DNA of 64,000 bases. It comes from Actinomadura craniellae (GTDB lineage: Bacteria; Actinomycetota; Actinomycetes; Streptosporangiales; Streptosporangiaceae). Below are positions 25,365 through 33,942 of this stretch, piece by piece. Both the position numbers and the translations under genes were made by a program. The DNA lies in the NCBI RefSeq assembly GCF_003289645.1, contig NZ_QLYX01000005.1, forward strand, positions 248,001-312,000, written 5' to 3'. The notes under the pieces were generated by a model. It was not told the DNA's origin, made no database searches, and worked only from the letters and a program-made list of their open reading frames with translations. Each line of letters begins with the position of its first letter. Within the stretch, counting starts at the first letter, position 1.

Positions 25365-26138
25365 TTACAGCACGTCCCAGTCGTCGTCGCGGCGGCTCCG
25401 TCCCGGATCGGCGCCGTCGGGCCCCTCGTCGGCCCCGCTCTCGCGGGCGCCCACGAGTTCGCCGCGCAGCCGCTCCATCTCGTCACGCAGCTCACGAAGT
25501 TCGGTGCGCAGCCGGTCGGCGACCGTCGGGTCGGACTCGGTGTCGAGCCGCCCCTGCATCTCGCGCAGCTCTCCCAGGACTTCGCCCAGCTGGACCTTGA
25601 CGCCCTCGACCGGGTCGGGCGGGGGCGGCGCCGGCTTCGCCTTGGCCGGAAAGATCATCTCACAGACTTCGACGTACAACTGGTCGGGATACGGGAGGTA
25701 GTCGACGGTACGGAATGCCTGGTCCTGACCGGCGGATTCCAGGACGAACTCGCCGTAGCCCAGCAACCGGCCCGCGATCGACCGCTGGTAGCTCATGTCG
25801 GTGACCTTGGCCAGCGGCATCATCGCCACGTTACGGGTGATGATGCCGGTGGTAAGGATCATGCGCTGGTTGGTGATGACGAAGTAGTCGACCGACCAGT
25901 CGGCGACCTGCCACACGAACCAGGCCAGCAACGCCAGCCAACCCCACCAGATCACGTTCCCGGCGCCCTCGGTCGCGTTGGCGAGGACGCCCGCCAGGAT
26001 GAGGCCGCCGAGCACCAGCCCCACCGGCAGCATCAGGATGGCCGGGTGTCGCCGGACCGTGATGACCTGGCTCTCGCCCGGAAGGAGGTACTTGTTGACC
26101 GATGCCGGGGCGGAGTCGCCAGGGGTGACGAGCCTCAT
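25365..26138 (-). CDS. Membrane protein with bacterial PH domain
   Basis: The 257-residue protein has two adjacent membrane helices (about 33-75), then a PH-like domain with WSVDYFVITNQRMILTTGIITRNVAMMPLAKVTDMSYQRSIAGRLLGYGEFVLESAG, and a C-terminal coiled coil (LGEVLGELREMQGRLDTE...LRTELRELRDEMERLRGEL). This is the YdbS/YdbT-like architecture common in actinobacteria. The role is unknown. The 26139-26379 gap upstream shows nothing but presumed promoter sequence. Confidence 0.85.
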   Translation of the reverse strand: MRLVTPGDSAPASVNKYLLPGESQVITVRRHPAILMLPVGLVLGGLILAGVLANATEGAGNVIWWGWLALLAWFVWQVADWSVDYFVITNQRMILTTGIITRNVAMMPLAKVTDMSYQRSIAGRLLGYGEFVLESAGQDQAFRTVDYLPYPDQLYVEVCEMIFPAKAKPAPPPPDPVEGVKVQLGEVLGELREMQGRLDTESDPTVADRLRTELRELRDEMERLRGELVGARESGADEGPDGADPGRSRRDDDWDVL

Positions 26139-26379
26139 CCGAGCTCACCGACACGTCGGGCCGGCGACCCGCCGGCGAAGGAGAGGGCACCGCCGGTCTG
26201 CGCGGCGTCGTCCGGTGAGTTCAGCAGATAAAACGCCACAAAGGCTTCGGCAGCCCATGTGGCGTACTTCTTAGTGGGCACGACTGCCTCCCGGAGCGCG
26301 GTGTCCACAGACCCCAGGACAGTTCTACACGAGAGGCTACCCTCGGTAAAGCGACCGGAAGGCGGGTCGCGCCCCAGGG

Positions 26380-26622
26380 TCAGGGCGAGTGGCCGAGCTT
26401 GATCTGCTGCCGCCGCTCCGCGGCGACCATCGCCAGCACCTGGAGGTGCCGGCGAGCGATGCGTTCCACCAGATCAGGAGTGGTCGAACCGATGACGTCC
26501 TCGGCACCGTGCCGGGCCGCGGCCACGCAGCGTGACACCGTTTCGGCGGAATGCACCCCCGTGAACTCCGCGATGAGGCGTTCGCCGACCTCGTGGTAAC
26601 CAGGCAGCTCGTGGTGAGCCAT
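26380..26622 (-). CDS. Small three-helix-bundle protein
   Basis: An 80-residue helical protein (GYHEVGERLIAEFTGVHSAETVSRCVAAARHGAEDV, then TPDLVERIARRHLQVLAMVAAERRQ). The first half resembles the short three-helix dimerisation domain annotated in many actinobacterial proteins. ATG 26622 has GAGGAGC upstream; the open frame continues to 26796 but without a ribosome site. Function unknown. Confidence 0.7.
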   Translation of the reverse strand: MAHHELPGYHEVGERLIAEFTGVHSAETVSRCVAAARHGAEDVIGSTTPDLVERIARRHLQVLAMVAAERRQQIKLGHSP

Positions 26623-26816
26623 GATGCTCCTCGAACCTCGCTCACGCGCCCCTAGAGGTGTGGACGGGCCGGCCCGCCGAACAAGAGGCGGGGCGGGACC
26701 GTCCGCCCCCGCTGGCTCCCCCTTGGCCAGGGCGACGGAGGGGAACGCACGCGTTCCGTGCCCCCCTACTACCCTCCGTGACCAGGCGGTGAACATCCGC
26801 CAGAACTAAAGATCGT

Positions 26817-27452
26817 TCAGACGACGCCGTACAACCGGTCGCCCGCGTCCCCCAGCCCCGGCACGATGAACCCGTGCTCGTTCAGGTGCGAGTCGACCGC
26901 CGCGGTGACCACCCTGATCGGCGCCGCGGAATCGAGGGTCTCCTCCAGGAACCGCAGCCCCTCAGGCGCGGCCAGCAGGCACAGCGCGGTCACGTCCCGC
27001 GCCCCCCGGTCCAGCAACAACTTGATCGCCGCCGCCAGGGTGCCGCCCGTGGCCAGCATGGGATCGAGGACGTAGCACTGCCGGCCCGACAGGTCGTCCG
27101 GCAGGCGGGTCGCGTACGTCTGGGCCTGCAGGGTGCCCTCGTCCCGGATCATGCCGAGGAAGCCGACCTCCGCGGTCGGCAACAGCCGCGTCATGCCGTC
27201 GAGCATCCCCAACCCGGCCCGCAGGATGGGCACCACGAGCGGCTTGGGATTGGCGAGCTGCACACCCTGGGCGGGCTCCACCGGCGTCTCCACCGTGGCC
27301 GGGGCGACCCGCACGTCCCGGGTGGCCTCATACGCCAGGAGGGTGACCAACTCGTCGGCCAGCCGGCGGAACGTGGGCGAATCGGTGCGCACGTCGCGCA
27401 GAGTGGTGAGCTTGTGCGCCACGAGAGGATGGTCCACGGCCAGGGTCTGCAT
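26817..27452 (-). CDS. upp: Uracil phosphoribosyltransferase
   Basis: The enzyme makes UMP from uracil and PRPP in pyrimidine salvage. The 211-residue protein has [24 protein letters not shown] at the start, the PRPP loop in [18 protein letters not shown], and the uracil-binding end [18 protein letters not shown] 27452 matches the usual family start; GTG 27461 is three codons earlier. Divergent from the small gene at 27512. Confidence 0.97.
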   Translation of the reverse strand: MQTLAVDHPLVAHKLTTLRDVRTDSPTFRRLADELVTLLAYEATRDVRVAPATVETPVEPAQGVQLANPKPLVVPILRAGLGMLDGMTRLLPTAEVGFLGMIRDEGTLQAQTYATRLPDDLSGRQCYVLDPMLATGGTLAAAIKLLLDRGARDVTALCLLAAPEGLRFLEETLDSAAPIRVVTAAVDSHLNEHGFIVPGLGDAGDRLYGVV

Positions 27453-27511
27453 GCCGCTCACCGTAGCGAATCGGGTGAACAGGTGAATACCACGGGACCA
27501 GGCCGGGCACC

Positions 27512-27697
27512 ATGGGCTCTATGAGTTCCGACGGCGAGCTGACACCGGAAGAACAGCGCGACCGCCTGCGCAGGCGCGCCGCCTTCCTACGGGAGCTCGC
27601 GGAAGCGCGCGAACTGCGCCGGCGGGTCACCCCCTGGCGATCCCGGCGCGAGCAGCTCCACGCCGTGCTGCGACGGCGCACCTTCCGCTCCGGCTGA
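27512..27697 (+). CDS. Small Arg-rich conserved-type protein
   Basis: A 61-residue, highly charged helical protein ([47 protein letters not shown]). ATG 27521 is an alternative start. I do not recognise it; the dense Arg content suggests nucleic-acid or ribosome contact, which is only a guess. It lies between upp and the tadA operon. Confidence 0.5.
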   Translation: MGSMSSDGELTPEEQRDRLRRRAAFLRELAEARELRRRVTPWRSRREQLHAVLRRRTFRSG

Positions 27698-27843
27698 CCC
27701 CTCCCCCGGACGTGCTCTTCGTCACCCCGGGCACCCCCACACGCCCGCGAGCTCGTGCGTCCCGCCGCGAGTTTGCCGGTGCGGTGCGCGGGGAGGTGCG
27801 GCATCTGCGACCATTCCCAGGCGAGAACCATGCCGATGGGGTG

Positions 27844-28332
27844 ATGATGACCGACCTGAGCGCGACGGACTTCGCCGTCGTGGTGTATCGGGAAGACGAA
27901 AGCTGGGAGACCGAGGTGCTCCCAGTCGCGCTGACCGAAGACCTGACGGGACTGATCCATGCGCTGCGCCAGCAGCCCAGCATCGCCGGCACCATCGGAC
28001 TGGTGTCGGTGGGCGACGACTTCTTCGTAGCGATCAGGCTGCTCGGCGACGAGGAAATGGTCTTCCTGTCGGACGTCACCGCGTCCGTCGACTGGCCGCT
28101 CGCCCAGCAAGTCCTCGACTACCTCGACATCCCCGTCCCCGACGACGAGGACCTCGACCAAGTGCTCCCCGTCGGCGACATGTCGATCTTCGCTGATCTG
28201 GGGCTGGACGAGATGGAACTCGGCGCGATCTCCGGAGACCTCGACCTCTACCCCGACGAAATGCTCCTCAGCATCGCCGGACGGCTCGGATTCGCCCAAC
28301 CCTTCGAAAGAGCACTCGACACGCTCGGGTGA
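27844..28332 (+). CDS. tRNA adenosine deaminase-associated protein (first copy)
   Basis: A 162-residue acidic protein (ATDFAVVVYREDESWETEVLP, GTIGLVSVGDDFFVAIRLLGDEEMVFLSDVTASVDWPLAQQVLDYLDI) of the actinobacterial family found directly upstream of tadA. It probably assists TadA; no enzymatic motif is visible. The start is ATG 27844 or 27847, with GATGGGG upstream. It overlaps the next gene, a related protein, by 4 bases. Confidence 0.85.
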   Translation: MMTDLSATDFAVVVYREDESWETEVLPVALTEDLTGLIHALRQQPSIAGTIGLVSVGDDFFVAIRLLGDEEMVFLSDVTASVDWPLAQQVLDYLDIPVPDDEDLDQVLPVGDMSIFADLGLDEMELGAISGDLDLYPDEMLLSIAGRLGFAQPFERALDTLG

Positions 28333-28772
28333 ACCTGCGCGAGAATAAGAAGGTGTCTAACTTCGCCGCGATCTTCGCCCGTACCGCCGAGGGCTGGCTG
28401 GGCGTCGAAGCCGAACTCGCCGACGTGGAAGCCGTCGACGACGTCACCGACCTGATGCGCGAAGCCGCCGTCGAAACCCTCGGCGAACCCGTGCTGCTGC
28501 TCGTAGAAGAAAACGAAGACTGGTTCGCCGTGCTCCGACTCGACGGAGACGGCGACCCCCAGGTGTACCTATCCGGCACCGGAGAAGAAGGGCTGGCCAC
28601 CCTCATCGACCAACTCTCCGCCGGAGAAACCACCACCGACATCCTCTCCGACATGGGCCTAGCCGCCGAAGAACTCGAACACCTCGGCGAACGCGCCCTC
28701 CCCGAAGACGCCCTCGCCACCGTCGCCGAACGCGTCGGCTTCGCCGAAGAACTCGACCGCCTCCGCACCTGA
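28329..28772 (+). CDS. tRNA adenosine deaminase-associated protein (second copy)
   Basis: A 147-residue acidic protein with the same layout as its upstream neighbour: FAAIFARTAEGWLGVEAELADVEAVDDVTDLMREAAVE, PVLLLVEENEDWFAVLRLDGDGDPQVYLSG, then a DMGLAAEELEHLGE segment matching DLGLDEMELGAISGD. GTG 28329 overlaps the previous stop; GTG 28353 is another option and begins closer to the conserved part. The two proteins are tandem paralogues, probably forming a heteromer in the tadA operon. Confidence 0.85.
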   Translation: MNLRENKKVSNFAAIFARTAEGWLGVEAELADVEAVDDVTDLMREAAVETLGEPVLLLVEENEDWFAVLRLDGDGDPQVYLSGTGEEGLATLIDQLSAGETTTDILSDMGLAAEELEHLGERALPEDALATVAERVGFAEELDRLRT

Positions 28773-28782
28773 ACCCCGGCGC

Positions 28783-29250
28783 ATGAACCACACCGCCAAA
28801 CACGAACCCGCAATGCGGCTCGCCCTCACCCAAGCGCGACAAGCCGCCGACACCGGAGACGTCCCCGTCGGAGCCATCATCACCGACCAGGACGGGCAGA
28901 TCATCGGCACCGGGCACAACGAACGAGAACACCTCGGCGACCCCACCGCCCACGCCGAAATCCTCGCCCTACGCCGAGCCGCCGCCCACCGCGGCCAATG
29001 GCGGCTCACCGGCTGCACCCTCACCGTCACCCTCGAACCCTGCACCATGTGCGCCGGCGCCGCCGTACTCGCCCGCATCGACACCATCGTCTACGGCGCC
29101 ACCGACCCCAAAGCCGGAGCCATCGGCTCCCTCTGGGACGTCGTCCGCGACCGCCGCCTCAACCACCGCCCCGAAGTCATCGCAGAAGTACTCGCCCCCG
29201 AATGCGGAGCCCTACTCACCGAGTTCTTCACCCACCGCAGAGTCGGGTAG
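28783..29250 (+). CDS. tadA: tRNA-specific adenosine deaminase TadA
   Basis: The enzyme converts A34 to inosine in tRNA-Arg(ACG). The 155-residue zinc deaminase has HAEILALRRA (His ligand and catalytic Glu) and PCTMCAGAAV (two Cys ligands), and the family's DVPVGAII start. It is 10 bases downstream of the second associated protein and ten bases upstream of tRNA-Ser, forming an RNA-modification locus. Confidence 0.95.
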   Translation: MNHTAKHEPAMRLALTQARQAADTGDVPVGAIITDQDGQIIGTGHNEREHLGDPTAHAEILALRRAAAHRGQWRLTGCTLTVTLEPCTMCAGAAVLARIDTIVYGATDPKAGAIGSLWDVVRDRRLNHRPEVIAEVLAPECGALLTEFFTHRRVG

Positions 29251-29260
29251 GCTCTCCCGC

Positions 29261-29347
29261 GGTGGAGTCGCCTAGTGGCCGAGGGCGCACGCCTCGAAAG
29301 CGTGTGATGGGGCAACTCATCCGTGGGTTCAAATCCCACCTCCACCG
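29261..29347 (+). tRNA. tRNA-Ser (anticodon CGA)
   Basis: An 87-nt class II tRNA. Acceptor arms GGTGGAG (29261-29267) and CTCCACC (29340-29346) pair perfectly with discriminator G. The anticodon stem CACGC/GCGTG holds loop CTCGAAA (anticodon CGA), a long variable arm follows, and the T-arm is GTGGGTTCAAATCCCAC. CCA is not encoded. Confidence 0.97.
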
Positions 29348-29354
29348 CGGTCCC

Positions 29355-29399
29355 AGGGCTCCCCTGCTCGCAAGCTGTGCTTGCTCGCCGGGGGGCCCT
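29355..29399 (+). terminator. Terminator after tRNA-Ser
   Basis: An outer stem AGGGCTCCCC / GGGGGGCCCT (29355-29364 with 29390-29399, one G-U pair) encloses an inner stem GCAAGC-TGT-GCTTGC (29370-29384). Confidence 0.8.
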
Positions 29400-29410
29400 T
29401 GTCGTGTTTC

Positions 29411-29462
29411 CCGGGGGGGCGACCCCCCGGACCCCCCGGTGTGGAGGCCTGGCGGCCTCCAC
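29411..29462. repeat. Two further perfect hairpins
   Basis: CCGGGGGG-GCGA-CCCCCCGG (29411-29430) has a GNRA-type loop; GTGGAGGCC-TGGC-GGCCTCCAC (29441-29462) follows 10 bases later. With the terminator this makes three hairpins in a row. Confidence 0.75.
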
Positions 29463-29699
29463 CTGGTGGTGGCTGTTGTGTGTGTGGCTTTCGCTTTTTG
29501 TGGGCTTTGGGTGCCTAGGTGTGGTTGGGCTTGTGTGGCTTTTTGGGCTGTGTGTGGCCTTTAGGGCTGTGCTTGGGTGGGGTCTTCTGCGTCTGTTTGG
29601 CTCTGTGGCTGGGTTCCCTGGTGGGTTGTTTCCGCTTGTTTTGTGGTGCTTGGTGCTTGGTGCTTGGTGCTTGGTGCTTGGGGCTTGGGGGTTAGGGGG
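29463..29699. repeat. G/T-skewed gap with TGGTGCT heptamer array
   Basis: The plus strand is strikingly rich in G and T with almost no A. Five exact TGGTGCT units run from 29644 to 29678, followed by TGGGGCT and TGGGGGT to 29692. No gene is evident; the open frame here encodes repetitive LVLGAWC. Confidence 0.8.
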
Positions 29700-30011
29700 C
29701 TAGGGGTGGGGGCGGGGGGTGTCCAGGTTGAGGACTCGGGCGTGTAGGGAGAGGCGTTGGTGGAGGGCGGCGCGTAGGGCTCGGTGGAGGCCGTCTTCCA
29801 GGTAGAGGTTGCCTTGCCATTGGACTACGTGGGGGAAGAGGTCGCCGTAGAAGGTGGAGTCCTTGGCCAGGAGGGAGTGGAGGTCCAGTTCGCGCTTGGT
29901 GGTGATCAGTTGGTCTAGGCGGACCTGGCGTGGGGGGATTTTGGCCCAGTCGCGGCTGCCCAGGCCGTGGTCGGGATAGGGGCGGCCTTCGCCCACCGAC
30001 TTGAAGATCAC
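29700..30011 (-). CDS. Small ParB/sulfiredoxin-like-fold protein, possible antitoxin-type
   Basis: A 103-residue protein: an N-terminal MIFKSVGEGRPYPDHGLGSRDW, then RLDQLITTKRELDLHSLLAKDSTFYGDLFPHVVQWQGNLYLEDGLHRALRAALHQRLSLHARVL. The LYLEDGLHR segment resembles the (D/E)GHHR box of ParB/sulfiredoxin-like domains. Similar streptomycete proteins carry varying annotations, including antitoxin; I cannot decide between them. Ends with a Pro/His tail reading into the G-rich gap. Confidence 0.7.
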   Translation of the reverse strand: MIFKSVGEGRPYPDHGLGSRDWAKIPPRQVRLDQLITTKRELDLHSLLAKDSTFYGDLFPHVVQWQGNLYLEDGLHRALRAALHQRLSLHARVLNLDTPRPHP

Positions 30012-30418
30012 GCTATGAGTCTACGTGGTGAGGGTGGGGGTGGGAGGGGTGCGGGAGGGGATGTGGAGGGGTGGGGGGCGATGGTTGGGAAGCGTTTGTA
30101 TATATGCATGTGGCAGATTTGTGGGGGTCTGCGCGGTTGGGTTGGTTATTTTGTGTTAGGTGGGTGTATTTGATGTGGGGGAGAGAGTGATTAGGGGGAA
30201 TGGTGTGTGGGGTGGGTGGCCTGATGTGGTCGATTTCGGGGATCTGTTGAGAGTTTGCTGGAACGGGGCTTCAGGAAGATAGAGTCGTCGCCTGGGCTCG
30301 TCTTCCGGGGTTGATGAGTTTGCTCGGACACGGGCGGTAATCGGGTGCGCGGCAGTGTCGCCGGGTTCTTCTATGTTGTCGACCTGCTTAATGCAGCGAG
30401 TCGTTTCAGGGAGAAGTG
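30012..30418. other. Intergenic region, G-rich
   Basis: About 400 bases with no convincing gene; the first half continues the G/T skew. A Pro/Gln-rich frame on the minus strand (30156-30503) is judged spurious. The promoter of the regulator at 30419 must lie near the end. Confidence 0.5.
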
Positions 30419-31339
30419 ATGATCGCAGAGCGGGCTGCGGGGGCTGCGGGGGCTGGGGGGGCTGCGGGTGGTGGTGCGCCTGGTCATTCCAGGGGTGGGC
30501 CAACTGTGGTGCGGGTGATGCTGGGCGGGCAGTTGCGTCGATTGAGGGAGGCGCGGGGCATGAGTCGGGAGGAGGCCGGGCAGGCCATCCGGGTGAGCCG
30601 GTCCGAGATCGGGCGGGTGGAGTTGGGGCACGTGCGGGTCGGTCGGCGCGAGGTGTCCGAACTGCTCACCCTGTACGGGATCGACGATGAGCGGGAGCGG
30701 GCGTCCGTCCTGGACCTGGTTCGCCAAGGCGGGGTTCCGGGCTGGTGGCACCAGTACGGTGACGTGCTGCCGGACTGGTTCGAGACCTATGTGGGGCTGG
30801 AGGAGGCGGCCGACACGATCCGCACCTACGAGGTGCAGTTCGTGCCGGGGCTGCTCCAGCATGAGGACTACGCGCGGGCCGTCGCCCTGCTCATGTTCGC
30901 CCAGGAACCCACTGAGAACGTCGATCGCCGGGTTGCGCTCCGGATGGCACGGCAGCGGCTGCTCACCAGGCCGGACGGTCCCCAGCTCCAGTGCGTCGTG
31001 GACGAAGCCGCACTCCGGCGGCCACTGGGCGGGCGCCGGGTGCTGCGCGCGCAACTGGAACACCTGATCGAGGTGTGCGCGCTGCCGAACGTCACGCTGC
31101 AGATCGTCCCATTCGACGCGGACATCCCCATGGCCGTCGGCTGCCCGTTCACCATCCTGCGGTTCGCCGAACCGGCCCTGCCCGACGTGGTGTACCTGGA
31201 GCAGCTCACCAGCGCCCTCTACCTGGACGCCCCTGCCGACGTGGCCGACTACACGCACATCATGGGCAACCTAAAGAAAGCCGCCCACCCTCCCTCGGAC
31301 ACCCGATCAATCTTGCATAACTTCCTCGCGGAGCTGTAA
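30419..31339 (+). CDS. XRE regulator of the Scr1/DUF5753 family
   Basis: A 306-residue protein: a low-complexity Ala/Gly head (about 1-28), an HTH (LGGQLRRLREARGMSREEAGQAIRVSRSEIGRVELGHVRVGRREVSELLTLYGI) and the DUF5753 domain (WFETYVGLEEAADTIRTYEVQFVPGLLQHEDYARAVA, EAALRRPLGGRRVLRAQLEHLIEVCALPNVTLQIVPFD). AGGGAG lies upstream of ATG 30419. These regulators are usually paired with a small DUF397 protein; none is visible here before 31605, so this copy seems unpaired. Confidence 0.9.
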   Translation: MIAERAAGAAGAGGAAGGGAPGHSRGGPTVVRVMLGGQLRRLREARGMSREEAGQAIRVSRSEIGRVELGHVRVGRREVSELLTLYGIDDERERASVLDLVRQGGVPGWWHQYGDVLPDWFETYVGLEEAADTIRTYEVQFVPGLLQHEDYARAVALLMFAQEPTENVDRRVALRMARQRLLTRPDGPQLQCVVDEAALRRPLGGRRVLRAQLEHLIEVCALPNVTLQIVPFDADIPMAVGCPFTILRFAEPALPDVVYLEQLTSALYLDAPADVADYTHIMGNLKKAAHPPSDTRSILHNFLAEL

Positions 31340-31604
31340 CCGCTCACCCGAAAGTGTTCAACACCACGTCGGGTACAACGACCGGACGGCATCACTGATT
31401 ACCCACACCAGATCCCGACCCGACATCTACCCAACGACCACCAAAAAACCAGAACGCACTTATTGGACACCCACGGCAATCCGCCACAGTCCCCTCTCTG
31501 CATCCAGCATTGTGCAGCGAGTGGTTGCTCTCCGGGATGGGGCGTGGAGGCTTGGGTGCGCCCCGGAGAAGCTGCAAGCGACTACTTATGTGAAGATGCT
31601 CGGC

Positions 31605-32069
31605 ATGGATATCGAGCGGTTCGAGGTGAGCAGGGACGTCCCCGCGTCGCCGGAACGTGTGTTCGCGCTGCTGTGCAGCCCTCAGGGCCATGTCGCCATC
31701 GACAGTTCCGGGATGCTGCAGTCGGCGGAGGGGGAGCCGGTCAGGGCCGTGGGCGACAGCTTCGTCGTCCACATGGACCGCGAAGCCCTCAACGACATGC
31801 CCCTGGGCAAGTACGACGTCACCGTCCTCATCACCAAGTACGAGCAGGACCGGCTCCTCGAATGGACCATCCGGGGCCGGATCCGCCCCCAGATCAAGCA
31901 CCTCTACGGCTACCGTCTCGAACCCGTCGAGGCCGGCACCAGGGTCGTCTCCTACTACGACTGGAGCGAGATCGACGAGGCGTACCGGGACAAGGGCATC
32001 TTCCCGGTCATCTCCGAAACCGCCCTGCGCGCCACACTCGGCATCCTGGACCGCACGCTCGCGACCTGA
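31605..32069 (+). CDS. SRPBCC-family protein
   Basis: A 154-residue START/Bet v 1-like protein (MDIERFEVSRDVPASPERVFALLCSPQGHVAIDSSGML, YDVTVLITKYEQDRLLEWTIRGRIRPQIKHLYGYRLEPVEAGTRVVSYYDWSEI). This fold binds hydrophobic ligands. No conserved catalytic residue is obvious. ATG 31605 fits family starts; ATG 31596 is three codons earlier, and neither has a clear ribosome site. The 31340-31604 gap upstream shows no gene. Confidence 0.85.
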   Translation: MDIERFEVSRDVPASPERVFALLCSPQGHVAIDSSGMLQSAEGEPVRAVGDSFVVHMDREALNDMPLGKYDVTVLITKYEQDRLLEWTIRGRIRPQIKHLYGYRLEPVEAGTRVVSYYDWSEIDEAYRDKGIFPVISETALRATLGILDRTLAT

Positions 32070-32159
32070 GCGGCACGGCTGCCCACGACCTCAACCCGGA
32101 TAGACGCCTGTTCGGTGATGGGCGCCGCTTCTGGTGGCATTCAAAGTAGGATGATGGGC

Positions 32160-32417
32160 ATGAATGAGCCTACGCAGAAGTATTCCGTCACGCTTCCCCG
32201 GGACATCGCCGAAGCCGCCCGGGCGCGGGGCGGTCCGTCCGGGCTGTCGTCGTATGTCGCGGCAGCGGTGGCACGCCAGCTCGAGCGAGACGATCTTCGC
32301 GAGCTCGTTGGAGTGGCAGAGGCCGAACACGGCCCGATCACCGACGAGGAGATCCAGGCCAGGCGCGATGCGCTGGTGCGGGCACGGGAGCAGCAGGGCG
32401 GGTCGAGTGCGGCGTGA
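32160..32417 (+). CDS. CopG-type antitoxin (VapB-like)
   Basis: An 85-residue antitoxin. The N-terminus TQKYSVTLPRDIAEAARARGGPSGLSSYVAAAVARQLERD is a ribbon-helix-helix, and the acidic tail (GVAEAEHGPITDEEIQARRDALVRARE) should wrap the toxin. ATG 32160 has AGGA upstream; ATGs at 32151 and 32154 are in frame. The stop overlaps the toxin start (GTGA), the typical coupling of a type II module. It marks the left border of the accessory island. Confidence 0.88.
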   Translation: MNEPTQKYSVTLPRDIAEAARARGGPSGLSSYVAAAVARQLERDDLRELVGVAEAEHGPITDEEIQARRDALVRAREQQGGSSAA

Positions 32418-32827
32418 ACCGCCCGGTCGCCACTCCCGCGGGGACATTGGTGCTGGACAGTGAGGGACTTGCGAAAGCGGTACTACGTGACCGTGAGGTG
32501 ACCGGCTGGCTCGCCCTGGCCCTTGCCGACGACCTCCGGGTGATCACAAGCGCGGCGACCCTGGTCGAGGTGATCCATCCACGGATCAATCGGCCCGCGC
32601 TGGAATGGACCCTGTCGCGCATGGTGATCGCCCCGGTCACCGCTGAGATCGCCAGACACGCCGCCGGTCTCCTCGCCGACGCTGGCCTGCATGGACACAA
32701 GTACGCCATCGACGCGATGCTCTCGGCCACGGCGCTCGCCGCTCCCGGTCCCGTCACCGTTCTCACCTCCGACCCCGATGACATCGCCAACCTCTGCGGT
32801 CGAAGTGCCACCATCATCAAGATCTAA
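32414..32827 (+). CDS. PIN-domain toxin (VapC-like)
   Basis: A 137-residue ribonuclease toxin that would cut tRNA or rRNA. The PIN acidic residues are visible: TLVLDSEGLA (Asp), TLVEVIHP (Glu), YAIDAMLSATAL (Asp) and VLTSDPDDIANLC (Asp). GTG 32414 overlaps the antitoxin stop by 4 bases. Confidence 0.9.
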   Translation: MNRPVATPAGTLVLDSEGLAKAVLRDREVTGWLALALADDLRVITSAATLVEVIHPRINRPALEWTLSRMVIAPVTAEIARHAAGLLADAGLHGHKYAIDAMLSATALAAPGPVTVLTSDPDDIANLCGRSATIIKI

Positions 32828-32940
32828 AGAGCTGATGGCGTCGTCTGCCCGCGCACATCACCGCTACGGCGTCCGCAAGATGGAGCACCGGCTGGCCTCC
32901 CCCGCCCTCCGCGGACCACAAGACCCCCGAGGGAAAAGGA

Positions 32941-33942
32941 TCATTCCCACGAATTGATGATCTTTTCTGTCTGGGCCAGGATGGCGGCCATGGCGGGTTC
33001 GTGGCCGATCAGGTCACCAAGGTCGTTGATTGAGCCACGAAAGAAGTGCTCGTTCCGGGTGCGGTCGAAGTAGTCGACGAGGCCCCATAGTCTCGCCCCC
33101 GGGTAGCGGCTGTCAGGCAGGCCGATGAGGCCGGGCGAGATGTGCCGTTCCTTTCGCCGCTGCACCGCCTGCTTCCACGTCTCGAAGAAATCGCTTTCTG
33201 ATAGCTGCGTCAGGCCCGCCAGAAGCCGCACGAGTTCCTGGTTCAGATCCTCATTCGACACGGTCGAGCCGCCTCCCGTGCTCGTCCGTGCGGTCGTGGC
33301 AGGGGTGGCGGGGCGGGAGGGGCCAGTCGGTGCGGGAGGGGTGGCCGTGGCGGGGTCGCCGAACGCGGGAGGGACCGCGGCGGCCTCCCTCCAGTCGATC
33401 GGCGGTAGCGCGAGGCGCGCCGCCACGGCGATCTGTTTGGCGAGGTCGAGGCAGAGTGCGGCGTACACCTCGGGATAGAGGGCCTGGAGTTCGATGATCG
33501 GACGCCGGCTCAGATCGGACCCTGGTGTCGCGGGACTGAAGAACTGGCTGCGACTGATCACGCTGGGCAGCGTGCTGTGGATCTGCTCCCAGCGGACGGG
33601 GATGATGGCCGGGATCCCGGGGGGTCCGTGCGGGGCGGAGCGGTGGATACGGTCGTTGAACACGCCCCATTCCCTTCCGCACCATCCGCTGGTCAGGTAG
33701 CTCTCGCTGACCAGTGCCACCATGCATCCCGCCGTCGCGGTGTTGTGGAGGAGCGTGTACTCCCAGTCGTGGCCAGGGGGGATGTTCCGCTGGTCGAGGA
33801 AGCCCGGTTCACCGACTCCTCGCCCCATTTCCGAGCGCACCCAGTTCGACACGTCCTCGTGGAACCGTGCCACCTGCTTCTCGTTGCGGTTTCTGGCGTA
33901 GCTGGTGAAGAACACGAAGGGGGCGGGATTCGCCGGGCTCAT
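32941..33942 (-). CDS. FxsC-like TIR protein with helical C-terminal adaptor
   Basis: A 333-residue protein. Residues 1-165 are a TIR-like domain of the FxsC type (PFVFFTSYAR..., VALVSESYLTSGWCGREWGVF) with the NADase-type catalytic Glu at E91. A Pro/Thr linker (about 195-225) leads to a helical domain (LNQELVRLLAGLTQLSESDFFETWKQAVQRR) resembling effector-associated adaptor domains of actinobacterial conflict systems; this last point is inference. ATG 33942 overlaps the stop of the tandem-TIR gene. It is the only TIR here with Glu at that position, so it is the best candidate effector. Confidence 0.85.
   Translation of the reverse strand: MSPANPAPFVFFTSYARNRNEKQVARFHEDVSNWVRSEMGRGVGEPGFLDQRNIPPGHDWEYTLLHNTATAGCMVALVSESYLTSGWCGREWGVFNDRIHRSAPHGPPGIPAIIPVRWEQIHSTLPSVISRSQFFSPATPGSDLSRRPIIELQALYPEVYAALCLDLAKQIAVAARLALPPIDWREAAAVPPAFGDPATATPPAPTGPSRPATPATTARTSTGGGSTVSNEDLNQELVRLLAGLTQLSESDFFETWKQAVQRRKERHISPGLIGLPDSRYPGARLWGLVDYFDRTRNEHFFRGSINDLGDLIGHEPAMAAILAQTEKIINSWE

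Noticed and set aside
29261-29347. tRNA-Ser as an attachment site of an integrated element
   Set aside because: No integrase and no repeat of the tRNA 3' end was seen downstream, and the accessory island starts almost 3 kb away.
29348-29470. Possible signal recognition particle RNA gene beside tRNA-Ser
   Set aside because: Some actinobacteria have ffs near tadA/tRNA-Ser, but the conserved GGTCAGG...GGAAGGAAGCAGCC core is absent; the sequence is explained by hairpins.
29323-29703. 126-codon frame with LVLGAWC repeats
   Set aside because: It is produced by the TGGTGCT heptamers and begins inside the tRNA gene.
30156-30503. Pro/Gln-rich 115-codon frame on the minus strand
   Set aside because: It overlaps the 5' end of the Scr1-type regulator and comes from the Gly/Ala repeat of that gene read backwards.
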